Positions 52,383-62,738 of a stretch of 64,000 nt of DNA are shown here, in pieces. The notes beneath the pieces were generated by a model. That model saw nothing but the letters and a program-made list of their open reading frames with translations. It had not been told where the DNA came from and did not search any database. This DNA is from Alkalicoccobacillus murimartini (GTDB taxonomy: Bacteria; Bacillota; Bacilli; Bacillales; Bacillaceae_D): positions 62,001 to 126,000 of the forward strand of contig NZ_JAUSUA010000002.1 of the NCBI RefSeq assembly GCF_030813245.1. Reading direction: 5' to 3'. The position numbers and the translations under genes were made by a program. Within the stretch, counting starts at the first letter, position 1; each line of letters begins with the position of its first letter.

Positions 52383-55300
52383 TTATGCTGATTTTAATTT
52401 GTGAATTTCATTTTCAAGCTCACTTATTTTTTGATTTAACTGATCTACTTGTGATTGAGTGTTTAATTGACGCTTATGAAGCTCCTGAATACTCTTAGTG
52501 TTTAAAGCTCTCAATTGATAGCTATCAATAGCTTTCAGATCGGGTGTTGCTATGAATGGAGAGTCTTCTGCTATGAAACCTATCTCCTTTTCATTAATAC
52601 CCTCAACCAGTTTATCTTTCCAATTGTATTCAACTACTGTCAGTTTCATTAATTCAGACAAACCTATGTCTTTGATAGGTTTAATATTTGTCTTAAATTC
52701 CTTACTGGAACTATCAAAGAACCGTCTAGCTCTAACATCTCGGTAATCATCATTACCATAGTCTCTAATTCTAACCTCTGAGTTATTTCCACTTGGTCTC
52801 AAATATAGATGTGTACCTGCTGTATGCCCATTGATTGCAATGTGATTAGCGTGAACCCAATCAGTTCTAAGCGTTCCATACGAGTCACTTCTGCCTGGTC
52901 CTCCTGCTATTCTAACCTCACCAGAAGCACCCAAATGTATATGTGGGTGTCCACCAGTATTAATGCCAAGACCATTGGAGTCAATTCTTGTTGTGTGTAA
53001 ACCCCACACCCTCATGTCACAGTATCTATCTATTGTATGAGTTCTTGTACATCTCACTTCTGCGTCATAATCTGGTCTTAAGTAAATATTTACTCCCGGT
53101 GTACCTGCATTAAAATTCAGGAAATTCCCATAAAAACCTTGCGCTCTGTGCGGTTGGTATAAATAATCCTCTACCCTGCCATTACCACTCATAGCTGTTT
53201 CATATGTCACTGATCTAGATTCATTAAAACATGCTAAATATGCATTTGTGTCTGATGTTCCAAATACATATGAATTGATTACTTTTGTAGTTGCTTGGAA
53301 TGCCATAACACCGTTTGCGTGTCTAAAATAAATTCCAGTCTCATCAATGGTTAAATTTCTACCATTTGACATATCCATTCTCAAACGCGCACCCTGCACT
53401 TGGAATGTGCTAGAGCCATCACTAGAACGTAACTGCAAGCCTGTAACTACCCCAGCATTAATTTTTCCAGCGTCTATGCTTGATATCTTAGCGCTTGTAA
53501 TCGATGCATTTGCAATTTTTGCGTTATCAATTGCACCATTGCCTATCTTTGCATTTGTTATTACACCATTTTCAATTTGAGCGTTTCCTATTATCGCATT
53601 CTGTAAGTGAACTCTAGTAATTGCGGCGTTTGCTATAGAAGCTGTTCCAATAGCAGCACGAGCAATAACACCAGAATTTGCTTTGATCGTATCCGCTCGT
53701 AGGTGTTTTGCTTCAATAGAACCATCTACAATTAATTCACCCCTGGACATCTGTCGAACGACAATGTCGCGAACATAGAATGAACCATTGTTATCAGATT
53801 CATCTTTTTCTAGAAACCATTCAACATCTTGTATTGTTTTCTCCTTATTCGGTTGAACAGTAACTTTAAAGGTTCTTACACAGACTGAACGCGTGGTACC
53901 TATTTGAGAATTAGTTACGGCTGCATTTTCCCACGTCCCATCTGTATATCTATATCTTAGAATCCAATTCACATTACTGATAGTAGGGTCTTTCATTCCA
54001 AAAAACGATAAATAGTATTCATCGTCCAAGGAGAAATCCATCTGCCTTGCTTTTGCCAACAAAAGTTTACCGTATCTACCGCTAATTCTAAAAAAGTTAG
54101 TTCCAGATATATTACTTACACTGTGACCGCCTCGATCTCCATCTACAGAAATTTGATTAACATTGCTCATATCCGCTACAAATAATTTAGATGAGGAAAT
54201 TGTATTCGCTTGAATCTTATCCCCACTAAGATTATTAATATGTGCATTTTGGATAACTGCATTGTCTATCCTTGATTGCCCAGCTAAATGAATAAGACCT
54301 GCTTTAATCTTCACAGATTCTGGTTGAATGTTCAGCTCAGCTACCAACTTATCACGTTCCACGCGAGCAGAAATTTGACCGGCTTGTGTGATTATTCTTC
54401 CTTCTGCCGTAGTTACACGCCCAGTGAGGTGATTTACTTCTGTTTTTGTTGCTCTTAAGGCTATTTCATCTTTTGTTTGTACAATTTCAGTTTCTGCTTT
54501 TACAATGCGACCATAGACCGTATCACTGTCACTACCATCTATGTTTTGTGAGCCAATAGGAACATTTGGAACAAATCCTTGGTTAGGTAATAATTGAAAA
54601 CCATTGTTATTATTTGATTTGTAGATACTATAAGAAGTTAAAGTGAACGCTTGGTATGTTGATCTAACTCGTAAATAGTATTCAACCACAACGTTACCTG
54701 AATTTTGAACAACAACCGCTTTAAAATCTTCCGTTCTTAACCTACCTTTTGAATCAGTTACAGCGATCTCCGCTATTGTTGGTCCGCCTATTGCCTCTTG
54801 CTGTTTGTGCCTAATATAGATTGTTGTTTTATCACCTGTTGATGCACTATGGTCTCCACCAACAATATCAACAATTCCATAAACGTTGTTATATCTTGAT
54901 GTTAGCGTAGTTCGTGCAAATCTCGTCCAATTTCCACCGTTACTACCACCAGAACCAGTTGTTCTTACCGTCTCCCCTTCAAGTTTATTATCCAATTTTG
55001 ACTCGATACTAGATATCGTCGTACTAAATCTTGTAGTGGATAACTCTAATTCACCTGTTCGACTTGCTAGTATCGTAATATCTCCTGTCGCTGTGTCTAC
55101 TTTCCTGGTCACATCAGTCACATTACCGCGAATCCCGCTTAAGGCCAAGTCCAAGGCTGATTGACGATTATTGTAGACTATTGCGTCTACCTTCTTGCTT
55201 AAGTCATCTTGGCTGGCTTTTAAAGCGATCTGTCCGTCTAGTATTTGAATAGAAGTTTCTGTTCTAGTCGTGCGTTCTTGCAAATCACGAATGTTTGTGA

Positions 55301-58199
55301 CATCAACCATAGATACATCGTCATATTGCACCCAGCCTCTAGTATGATTGGCTACTAACCAAATTGTAATTGAGGTAACACCTTCAGGACAGGTCCAACG
55401 TTCTTGTATCTCAGCCCACTCATCCTGCGCTCCGTCCCATCCCCAATCTCTCAGTTGATTCGTGTTTTCCGCATTGCGAATAGATAGCTTTTGATTATTA
55501 CGCGTTCCGTTGGCTTCAGGGTGAGTTTTATAACAAAAAGAAAATTGATACGTTCTCCCTGCCTTTACTGGAATAGGTAGTATCGTATCAGCCCTATTGG
55601 TACTCCCATTTTGGGCAAAAAACCGCATTGCTTTGTTTCCTGAGTTTGGGTCATCTTCTGTTACTGCATTACTACCTCTTGATATCCATCCTTTTCCTCC
55701 ACCTTCAAATCCTCCATCGGGTAGCATATTATCACCAGTAGTTGGAGCCATATCTTCCATATCCGTTTCTAGATTTTCTAAGGATATGGAAAATCTATCC
55801 GTCCTTTGTTCAAGAGAACTAGTTCTTGACCTGACAGCCGTAATATCACTAGTGTTTCCATCCGTCTTAGTAGTTACATCACTAACTTTGTTTGATAGAC
55901 CACCTATAGAAGTCTCAAAACGTGATTGCTGCTCTGACAAACCTTGAACCGAATTTTCTACCCTCGTAAAATCAGTAGAAAAACTATCAACTTTTGCATC
56001 AACCTTACCGATGGATTGTGCTAAAGAACCTTTTTCAGTGTTAAACTCTGTTTTTGTTAACCTCGCATTAATAGCCGCTTCATTTATGGTCAGCTTGTTG
56101 CTGTGAGAAGACAGAATTCCTTCTTGATTAGAGAGTTTATCTGCTTGTAGCTCCAATTGATTTTTGGCTTCATCCACATCTACCTTTATACCTGTTACTT
56201 CACCATTAATATCTCCGACGTTTTCAACAAGTTCATTTGCTACCTGGTCTAATTCAAGAAGTTTTGCATCAGTAAATTTAAATTTACCATCTACCAGTTC
56301 TAAGCCAGCTTTTGTGGCTAAATCGGATCTTAATGCCTCTTCCAACTTAACTAGATCGACAGACCAAACTTTATCGTCTAACTCGTCCCTCAATTCTTTT
56401 GTGATACGGTTAATCTCTTCTTCGGTATAGCCTTCTACCGTTTTGCGTATCTCTTCCAATGTGTCATCTGCGAATTTGTCCAGGTCAATGATGCCTGGCT
56501 TAAGATGTTCCATTTCGATTACACCTTTTGCGATTTTATCAGAAATAATCGAACCATCTACAAGCTCTTTACCTGATAAACTCTCATCTGCGATAACTTG
56601 AGCGGTTTTACTTAATTCCCTTAGTTCTGCTGCAATTTCTGGACCAAATAGAATGTCATCAGAAATAATCCGGGCTGTCATTGCTGTAACTTCTTGAGAA
56701 TAAAGAGAAAATCGATCATGGTAGTTAAACGCTCTAACACGGAAATAAAGTTGTTTGTTAGGCTCAAACGTGTATGAAAAGCTATTACCCATCCCTCTAA
56801 AAATCATTGTTTCTGGTGACGGCAAAAAGCCTTTTACTTCAGAGGCATAGACTTCATATCCTTGTATATATGTGAGAATATAATCAAAATCCCACTCAAC
56901 TAAAACTGCCGCAAAAAGCCCTGTTACTTTTACGTTTTGGGGTACTGACGGTACGATATTTGGGTAACGACTCCCATCAATAGGACGAGCTGCTTCATCC
57001 CATTTACCACGGTTATCATTAATCTGTCTGACTACTTTATCTAGCCGGTCATCATAACCATGTACAGACAAAACTTGTCCCATTTCAACTACAGCAGATT
57101 CCTCAATATCAAGTAGGTCATACTCCATAGCAATGACACGTGCCTGAATCTCAATCGGGCGAGAGAATTTACGATCAATTGCCCTAGCCGTATCACCGAG
57201 ACTTACCTTCTCATGTTCATAACCCGCAATTACTTCAAGCATGTGTGCAGCAAGGCGGTAATTAATCTCTGGACCCTTAACTCTTTGCAATTGTTCCCAC
57301 GTTGCTTTTAATAACTCAGCTGGATCGTCGTAGTCTCCATTTTGCCATTCGGCCTCTCGGTGAAGTAGTTGACCATTATGTTCTCGACCATACTTTTGTA
57401 AAGCGTCAGGATCACCCACCCACTTTTGACCCGCAGGTTTATCTACTGGATCTCCTGATGACTTACTCCAAACTACATCAGCAAAGTCTAGATAGCGTGT
57501 AAGTGCGACATCCTCATTGTCTCCCTCGCTATCATTATTTAAAGATGATCCCCGTCCATAAATAGCTGTGGTCGGATAAGAAAGGATGGTCCGTTGAATT
57601 TCTTGCATGTTATAACCTATTTCGAATCGTTTGCCACTATCCAACCCTCGTCTGGCCAAGATACGAATTTTGCGTGCGGTAATCTTATTTCCATTAAATT
57701 CAACAGTATCTTTAAATTCTCCGCCCCAGATCTCCATGATGGTCCAGATGGCACCAATTGAAGTTTCATAATAGAAGTTTGTCGTGTATTGGCCAAGCTC
57801 CACTTCTACTGTCCCTGTCCATCTGGTTCCTTGTAAAGCAACTGTTAATACTTCCAGAGCTGGGCGGTTAACAAAGCGACTGTCGACAATAATGTTTTCT
57901 TTAAGCTCCATAAATGCGGGTTCGCAGAAAGCAGTCGTCACAGCTCCACTTGCATCATCAGAGTCATCAAGTTCTTTGATAACGAATAATCTTAATTCGC
58001 CTTCCTTGTCTTTAAAAACAACTTGATTTTCCTCCAACACATATTTAGCTTCCTCCACCTCAGCATTTATGGTAAAAGAAAAAGGCTGATCGGGTAGCCC
58101 GTTCAGCTCTTCTCGGAAATGTGTAGCTTGTAAACCAGTCTCTTCTGAAAGAGTAGTAATCAAATGATCCTGTGAATTTAATATATATATTTCTGCCAC
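52383..58199 (-). CDS. Phage tail-associated lysin/receptor-binding fibre, 1938 aa
   Basis: Very large distal tail protein. Residues about 1-410 form the prophage endopeptidase tail (Tal) base. About 415-515 is a fibronectin type III-like domain (SVPQNVKVTGLFAAVLVEWDFD). Long coiled-coil and repeat segments follow. About 825-980 is a carbohydrate-binding-like jelly roll (MLPDGGFEGGGKGWISRG...VSMVDV). About 1500-1580 carries hexapeptide-like repeats (IGNAQIENGVITNAKIGNGAIDNAKIANASI). The C-terminus (from about 1825, SSKEFKTNIKPIKDIGLSELMKLTVVEYNWKD...EIGFIAED) is a Peptidase_S74 chaperone that cleaves itself off with a Ser/Lys pair. It probably determines host binding. Confidence 0.9.
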   Translation of the reverse strand: MAEIYILNSQDHLITTLSEETGLQATHFREELNGLPDQPFSFTINAEVEEAKYVLEENQVVFKDKEGELRLFVIKELDDSDDASGAVTTAFCEPAFMELKENIIVDSRFVNRPALEVLTVALQGTRWTGTVEVELGQYTTNFYYETSIGAIWTIMEIWGGEFKDTVEFNGNKITARKIRILARRGLDSGKRFEIGYNMQEIQRTILSYPTTAIYGRGSSLNNDSEGDNEDVALTRYLDFADVVWSKSSGDPVDKPAGQKWVGDPDALQKYGREHNGQLLHREAEWQNGDYDDPAELLKATWEQLQRVKGPEINYRLAAHMLEVIAGYEHEKVSLGDTARAIDRKFSRPIEIQARVIAMEYDLLDIEESAVVEMGQVLSVHGYDDRLDKVVRQINDNRGKWDEAARPIDGSRYPNIVPSVPQNVKVTGLFAAVLVEWDFDYILTYIQGYEVYASEVKGFLPSPETMIFRGMGNSFSYTFEPNKQLYFRVRAFNYHDRFSLYSQEVTAMTARIISDDILFGPEIAAELRELSKTAQVIADESLSGKELVDGSIISDKIAKGVIEMEHLKPGIIDLDKFADDTLEEIRKTVEGYTEEEINRITKELRDELDDKVWSVDLVKLEEALRSDLATKAGLELVDGKFKFTDAKLLELDQVANELVENVGDINGEVTGIKVDVDEAKNQLELQADKLSNQEGILSSHSNKLTINEAAINARLTKTEFNTEKGSLAQSIGKVDAKVDSFSTDFTRVENSVQGLSEQQSRFETSIGGLSNKVSDVTTKTDGNTSDITAVRSRTSSLEQRTDRFSISLENLETDMEDMAPTTGDNMLPDGGFEGGGKGWISRGSNAVTEDDPNSGNKAMRFFAQNGSTNRADTILPIPVKAGRTYQFSFCYKTHPEANGTRNNQKLSIRNAENTNQLRDWGWDGAQDEWAEIQERWTCPEGVTSITIWLVANHTRGWVQYDDVSMVDVTNIRDLQERTTRTETSIQILDGQIALKASQDDLSKKVDAIVYNNRQSALDLALSGIRGNVTDVTRKVDTATGDITILASRTGELELSTTRFSTTISSIESKLDNKLEGETVRTTGSGGSNGGNWTRFARTTLTSRYNNVYGIVDIVGGDHSASTGDKTTIYIRHKQQEAIGGPTIAEIAVTDSKGRLRTEDFKAVVVQNSGNVVVEYYLRVRSTYQAFTLTSYSIYKSNNNNGFQLLPNQGFVPNVPIGSQNIDGSDSDTVYGRIVKAETEIVQTKDEIALRATKTEVNHLTGRVTTAEGRIITQAGQISARVERDKLVAELNIQPESVKIKAGLIHLAGQSRIDNAVIQNAHINNLSGDKIQANTISSSKLFVADMSNVNQISVDGDRGGHSVSNISGTNFFRISGRYGKLLLAKARQMDFSLDDEYYLSFFGMKDPTISNVNWILRYRYTDGTWENAAVTNSQIGTTRSVCVRTFKVTVQPNKEKTIQDVEWFLEKDESDNNGSFYVRDIVVRQMSRGELIVDGSIEAKHLRADTIKANSGVIARAAIGTASIANAAITRVHLQNAIIGNAQIENGVITNAKIGNGAIDNAKIANASITSAKISSIDAGKINAGVVTGLQLRSSDGSSTFQVQGARLRMDMSNGRNLTIDETGIYFRHANGVMAFQATTKVINSYVFGTSDTNAYLACFNESRSVTYETAMSGNGRVEDYLYQPHRAQGFYGNFLNFNAGTPGVNIYLRPDYDAEVRCTRTHTIDRYCDMRVWGLHTTRIDSNGLGINTGGHPHIHLGASGEVRIAGGPGRSDSYGTLRTDWVHANHIAINGHTAGTHLYLRPSGNNSEVRIRDYGNDDYRDVRARRFFDSSSKEFKTNIKPIKDIGLSELMKLTVVEYNWKDKLVEGINEKEIGFIAEDSPFIATPDLKAIDSYQLRALNTKSIQELHKRQLNTQSQVDQLNQKISELENEIHKLKSA

Positions 58200-58245
58200 G
58201 CTAGTCCTCCCTTCTTCAAATTCAATTTCTTTTTATATAATGTTA

Positions 58246-58941
58246 TTAATAGAACTTCTCCGTATACGTCACTTCAGTGTTATAACTGGAACTAATCTGG
58301 TTTTCCCCAGGTTGGACCTTGAACCACTCGCTTGCTAAAGAAAGCAGTGGCATCCGTACTACACCATTTAGTACGATTTTTCGCAAACGAGAATCAATTT
58401 CCAACGTATCACCTACACCAAAGGTGTAATGTAATGTAATTTGTTTTCCAGATAGCAATTCAATAGAATAATTCGTAGTTTCTTGTCGAAAAATCGTTTT
58501 GCTTTTCCAATGCGTTTCCTTTTGTCCTAAAACCATGTGAGTCTTGTTAGATGAGTCAATTTGCAAAACTCTAGTCTGCCCAAACCGATATGCCTCAGGT
58601 AAATAGAAGGTTAAAACGCCTTTAGCGAAATTGATCCGTTCATCAAGTTCCATAGATTGATAAAAAGCCAAATAATACATATTCGGCATATCAATAAATT
58701 GCAATTTTTTCGGTTCAGAGTGTACAAGCCATTCAGATAGATCTTGTTTCAGCCCTTCAATTCGTTTATCACTGCGAATAGTGATAGGTACAGCTAACTC
58801 CATCCCTGAAAAATGTTTACGAAGTACTCTTTCGCCATCTGTTTGTTGGTCAAAAGTTATAAATTCTATAGGTGGAGTAGGAGGACGAAATAATTCCATA
58901 TTCACCCGTAAGTACTCCTTTTTAACACCATTAAAAATCAT
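58246..58941 (-). CDS. Phage distal tail protein (Dit)
   Basis: A 231-residue protein of the siphovirus tail component family: MIFNGVKKEYLRVNMELFRPPTPPIEF, the GAxL-like FSGMELAVPITIRSD segment, LSEWLVHSEPKKLQFIDMPNMYYLAFYQS and a C-terminal galectin-like part. Dit forms the hub between tail tube and the Tal fibre. Overlaps the tape-measure gene by 4 nt. Confidence 0.9.
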   Translation of the reverse strand: MIFNGVKKEYLRVNMELFRPPTPPIEFITFDQQTDGERVLRKHFSGMELAVPITIRSDKRIEGLKQDLSEWLVHSEPKKLQFIDMPNMYYLAFYQSMELDERINFAKGVLTFYLPEAYRFGQTRVLQIDSSNKTHMVLGQKETHWKSKTIFRQETTNYSIELLSGKQITLHYTFGVGDTLEIDSRLRKIVLNGVVRMPLLSLASEWFKVQPGENQISSSYNTEVTYTEKFY

Positions 58942-61616
58942 GTAACTCTCACCCCATTTCTACTTTGCCGAAAGTTTTTACGCTCTTGAAGCTTTGTAAG
59001 GTCTTCTACAATTTCACTTGCAATCTTCTTGGCGCCGACGTAAACATTAATGGTAGCTGGATTTTTCTCAATTGAGTTTGCTACATCCTCTTGCCTGGCA
59101 ATAGCTTGTGCTTGCTGACTATTTATTTGCCGAGAGGGCAGTCCTACATTTCCAACATCTATAAGTCCGCGTACAGGTGTTGCGAGAGCTTTCAGTTTAC
59201 CCATCACATCAGATAAATCCGGTACTTCTGGTTTCATCCATTCTGAAGCCCTTGAACTCATTTTTTGGACAGGGCCCTTCTTTCGCTCCATACCGATTTC
59301 CCAACCGGTCATCATGTTCTTTCCGATCATGTCACGCATCCAACGCGAAGGAGAACGAATGCCTAGTGCCCCTTTAATACCATTTTTAATAGTAGTTGCT
59401 ATTCCAGTAATCTTTTCTGTAACTTTGCCAACCATGGACCCCAATCCATTGATTAATCCTTGTATAATATTCTTACCAATTTGTAAAAGATCGATATTTG
59501 CAAGAAAATCTTTTGCTTTATTCCATGCATCTTCAATGTTTTGTCTTGCTTCATCCATTTTGTCTTTAACTGCTTGTTTGATCTCATTAAATTTATCCGT
59601 TACACTTTTGATGATTTTTACTGCTGCCAAAAGAATAAATAAAACGATATTGTTCCAAATTTCTTGAAGCGTTGCTTTCGCTTCATTCATTTTTTCTTGA
59701 ATATTTCTCCTTATTTCTAAAAACTTATTTATAACCATTGCTACAAGAGCGATAAGGATCGTTGAAAATTTTGCTTTGATTGATTCCCATATTTCTGATA
59801 TTTTATTTTTTGCCTCATCCATCTTTTCTTTGATCGTGTCTTTTATCAAATTAAAGATGTTTTTACCGGTTTCCCATATCGCGGTCCAAATTCCAGTAAT
59901 ATACGTTAGAAATATTCCCCATATCAATTTGAGGTTTTCAACCAAGGTACTTATAATGATACTTACATTTTCTTTAAGGGCTTTCCAAATTGCACTAGCT
60001 GCTTCTTGGATTTTTAACCAAATTTGAGATAAGTGAGAAGCAAAGCCTTCCATATCACCAGTAACCAAATCGATTAAGAGAAGAATTGGAGCCAGTATAG
60101 CTATTTTAATTAGCTCCCACAATGCGGCAGCCATCGTTTGTATATTGGTCCAAACTGTCGATAGCATTATAATGAGGTTGTCCCAAATCTGTGTAGTGTT
60201 TTCAAAAATTGTCGTCCACATCGTTATGAAGAATTCAATAAGTGGAGCAAATAACGTTAAAATTAAACTAACAACCTCATCAATTTTCTCTGTAAAGCTA
60301 TCCCAAATCGTTATCGCATACTCTACAATTCCAGTCCATAACTCAGTAAAAAAGTCTACAATACCTAACCATAGTTCCTTGAACCACTCTACCGTCTCCT
60401 GCCACACAATTTTCAAAATCTCCCAGATCAATAGTGCACTTTCCTTAATACTCTCCCAAAGATTAATGAAGAATTCACTAATTGGTTCCCAGTAGATGTA
60501 AATAAGTACAGCAGCGGCAACTATAGCAGCAGCTAACCACACATAAGGATTCATCAAAATAGTATTGTTTAATTTCTTCATTACTTCATTAAGTGAGTTG
60601 AAGGTAGCAACACTCGTAACTACCGTACCAAGTCCTGCAGCTATCGCACCTAATAGGGGTAACCATGGCTCCAAATTGTTATATATCTCTTTAATCTGTT
60701 CGACTACAGGAGGAATATTCTCCCCAATTGTTGTGAGTACTTCTTCAAAGTATCTTCCAAACTCTGAAACCAGCATTTGCATATCTGGCAACCCATTACT
60801 TGTTAACATTTCATCAATACCTTGAATAATACTTACTACTCCATTAGCTACAGATGATTGCATACTATCAAAGGCTGTATCCCACGTTCCTCCTAGTTCT
60901 TTCGCAGCCCCAGAGATATTTGTAACACCATTTGTTCCTTCAGTCATAGCCATTGTAACTGTGTCTATAAACCCTTCGGCTGTAAGTGCGCCAGCCGCTA
61001 AATCCTTTTGTACGGATTCGGTATCACGACCTGTTGCTTTGGCGTACATACCTACTGCGTCAATCCCGTTATCATATAGATTATTGAGCTGACCCATGTC
61101 AACTTGTCCATTTTTTGTCATTTCCGATAATGTGCTTGTCACACTTGCCAGTTGTTCATTTGAACCATTTCCATAGAATGCTACCGCATCACCCCAAGCT
61201 TCGATTCGACTGGTCGCTTTATCGACATCTACGCCACGAGTGACAAAATCTTGGACTCCTTGTGTAGCAACATCCAGGCTGTAAGCTGTTCCATTTACAA
61301 TATTACCTGTACTTTTAATTGCCGCATTTGCAATTTTTGTACTACCTGTAGCATCAGACATGACTCGTTTAAAACTTTCAATCGCATCAATCCGGTCAAA
61401 GGCTTTCGGGATCGAATCTTTTACAAGGTCAATTGCTTTAGATCCCAGTTTAACTAAACCTAGTGAAGAAGCGATTTCGTCAATTCCCTTCCCACCTTCA
61501 AAACCAGCTTCTCTGACTTTAGAGGTTAAGCCCTTTATTGCTCCGCCAGCCTTCGCTAATTTGTTATTATCTAGTTGTATGTCTACAACTACCTTACCTT
61601 CTGAAATAATAATCAC
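58938..61616 (-). CDS. Phage tail tape-measure protein
   Basis: An 892-residue protein starting at GTG. The N-terminal region has the TMP motif (FKRVMSDATGSTKIANAAIKSTGNIVNGTAYSLDVATQGVQDFVTRGVD). A hydrophobic segment (WLAAAIVAAAVLIYIYW, about residue 365) and long Trp-rich 11-residue-type repeats (ELWLGIVDFFTELWTGIVEYAITIWDSF...) follow. The C-terminal part includes GIRSPSRWMRDMIGKNMMTGWEIGMERK, common in TMPs. Its length sets the tail at roughly 130 nm if about 0.15 nm per residue applies, an estimate only. Confidence 0.93.
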   Translation of the reverse strand: MIIISEGKVVVDIQLDNNKLAKAGGAIKGLTSKVREAGFEGGKGIDEIASSLGLVKLGSKAIDLVKDSIPKAFDRIDAIESFKRVMSDATGSTKIANAAIKSTGNIVNGTAYSLDVATQGVQDFVTRGVDVDKATSRIEAWGDAVAFYGNGSNEQLASVTSTLSEMTKNGQVDMGQLNNLYDNGIDAVGMYAKATGRDTESVQKDLAAGALTAEGFIDTVTMAMTEGTNGVTNISGAAKELGGTWDTAFDSMQSSVANGVVSIIQGIDEMLTSNGLPDMQMLVSEFGRYFEEVLTTIGENIPPVVEQIKEIYNNLEPWLPLLGAIAAGLGTVVTSVATFNSLNEVMKKLNNTILMNPYVWLAAAIVAAAVLIYIYWEPISEFFINLWESIKESALLIWEILKIVWQETVEWFKELWLGIVDFFTELWTGIVEYAITIWDSFTEKIDEVVSLILTLFAPLIEFFITMWTTIFENTTQIWDNLIIMLSTVWTNIQTMAAALWELIKIAILAPILLLIDLVTGDMEGFASHLSQIWLKIQEAASAIWKALKENVSIIISTLVENLKLIWGIFLTYITGIWTAIWETGKNIFNLIKDTIKEKMDEAKNKISEIWESIKAKFSTILIALVAMVINKFLEIRRNIQEKMNEAKATLQEIWNNIVLFILLAAVKIIKSVTDKFNEIKQAVKDKMDEARQNIEDAWNKAKDFLANIDLLQIGKNIIQGLINGLGSMVGKVTEKITGIATTIKNGIKGALGIRSPSRWMRDMIGKNMMTGWEIGMERKKGPVQKMSSRASEWMKPEVPDLSDVMGKLKALATPVRGLIDVGNVGLPSRQINSQQAQAIARQEDVANSIEKNPATINVYVGAKKIASEIVEDLTKLQERKNFRQSRNGVRVT

Positions 61617-61659
61617 CGCCTTTCAAATTTATTTACGGTTTATGACCACTTTGAGCATT

Positions 61660-61685
61660 AAAAAAAGACCCTTTAATTGGGTCAA
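61660..61685 (-). terminator. Intra-operon terminator between Gp15-like and tape-measure genes
   Basis: GACCC/GGGTC stem with a run of seven T on the minus strand, in a 121-nt gap. Probably reduces expression of the distal tail genes. Confidence 0.75.
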
Positions 61686-61737
61686 TACTTGCTTTTGTAA
61701 CGCTACTTACTACTTTTCTAAACTACACACTAACACG

Positions 61738-62298
61738 TTAAAATTCCGCATTCCCTTTCAATTCGTAGGCCTCTTGCATTTCTTTAATGCGTTTTCGCTC
61801 TTTTGCTGTACCTTTTCCTGTAGGTAACTCCATCTGCCTGATTTGTAGCACTTCTTTAAATTTTGTATCTGCCCTAAGTCCACCTAATAACGCTTTGAAT
61901 TTATTCCAATGCAACGTTCCTTGTTGCTCAAACAAATCAATTTGATAATCCTGCATAAATGAAGCAAAAATATATTCCGCGTCTTCCACAAGAGAGTAGA
62001 CTCGTTCTTCTTTTTGCGCAGGCATTGGGTTCCCTTTAATGTCTAAAGGAGCCTTCACTTCCTTTTGAGCAACCACTGTTTCAAACAGTTTTTGTAGAAT
62101 GGTTGCTTTTGTCTCGATATCAAAATCGACGTTACCCATTAACATTTCTATACCCATTTCAACTTTAACTTCATCGTTGAGCTCATTGTCGCCGAGCATT
62201 TCTATCAGTCTAATAATATTGTCAAAGCTCATGTTCACGGTGTACATTTGTCCCGAAATTACAACTGAATCATCTAGAGGATAGGCAAGGGAAAACAT
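61738..62298 (-). CDS. Gp15-family phage protein, tail assembly chaperone
   Basis: A 186-residue protein. MFSLAYPLDDSVVISGQMYTVNMSFDNIIRLIEML at the start and DAEYIFASFMQDYQIDLFEQQGTLHWNKFKALLGGL are the Gp15 family hallmarks. It sits just before the tape measure, the position of the second tail assembly chaperone. It has its own start 10 nt after the gpG-like gene, so no programmed frameshift is needed. Confidence 0.85.
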   Translation of the reverse strand: MFSLAYPLDDSVVISGQMYTVNMSFDNIIRLIEMLGDNELNDEVKVEMGIEMLMGNVDFDIETKATILQKLFETVVAQKEVKAPLDIKGNPMPAQKEERVYSLVEDAEYIFASFMQDYQIDLFEQQGTLHWNKFKALLGGLRADTKFKEVLQIRQMELPTGKGTAKERKRIKEMQEAYELKGNAEF

Positions 62299-62308
62299 GT
62301 AACTTCAC

Positions 62309-62683
62309 CTATTTCTTTTTTGACTGAATATACTTTTGTGATTTTGACTGTTTTAACGCTTTAAACTCTCCACGTTTCTCTAATTCTTCCATTAAACCGG
62401 TACGTAATGACACATAGCCAACTCCTAATTCAATGATAGAAGGTGTTAGCGCATAAATCTGATCAAAAGACCCAGCTCCTAGGTATACGTCATATGCTTC
62501 TCTTAATGTATCCTTTGCATCCTCAAAGCCGTTCTGATCATCTAACTCTGCCACTTTCTTTAAAGCATTCTCCCCTACTTCTAATTCCTTCTTAAGGTTG
62601 CTATCCGAATAATCATATTCAAAGTGAAGGCCGTTTATTTCTACTTCAATAATTGGGCGTTTAAGATCAATTTTAATAGCCAT
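62309..62683 (-). CDS. Phage tail assembly chaperone gpG-like
   Basis: A 124-residue helical protein (MAIKIDLKRPIIEVEINGLHFEYDYSDSNLKKELEVGENALKKVAEL) between the major tail protein and Gp15-like genes. Position and size fit the first tail assembly chaperone. The Lys/Ser-rich C-terminus (KQSKSQKYIQSKKK) is unstructured. Confidence 0.75.
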   Translation of the reverse strand: MAIKIDLKRPIIEVEINGLHFEYDYSDSNLKKELEVGENALKKVAELDDQNGFEDAKDTLREAYDVYLGAGSFDQIYALTPSIIELGVGYVSLRTGLMEELEKRGEFKALKQSKSQKYIQSKKK

Positions 62684-62703
62684 TTATATTCCTCCTTTAT
62701 TGT

Positions 62704-62727
62704 TAAAAAGGGCGGAAACCCGCCCCT
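62704..62727 (-). terminator. Intra-operon terminator after the major tail protein
   Basis: GGGCGG/CCGCCC stem with a 4-nt loop and TTTTT on the minus strand, 12 nt after the tail protein stop codon. It would raise the major tail protein relative to genes behind it. Confidence 0.85.
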
Positions 62728-62738
62728 TATGAATTTAT

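Noticed and set aside
53440-53720. Short tandem-like repeats resembling a CRISPR or minisatellite
   Set aside because: They encode hexapeptide-like repeats (IGNAQIENGVITNAKI...) of the tail fibre protein; there are no spacers or cas genes.
54886-55947. Plus-strand open frames across the prophage tail genes
   Set aside because: They are antisense to well-supported tail proteins, lack ribosome binding sites and have low-complexity composition.
61738-62683. Programmed -1 frameshift between the two tail assembly chaperone genes
   Set aside because: The second gene has its own ATG and a 10-nt gap, and no slippery heptamer was seen near the end of the first.
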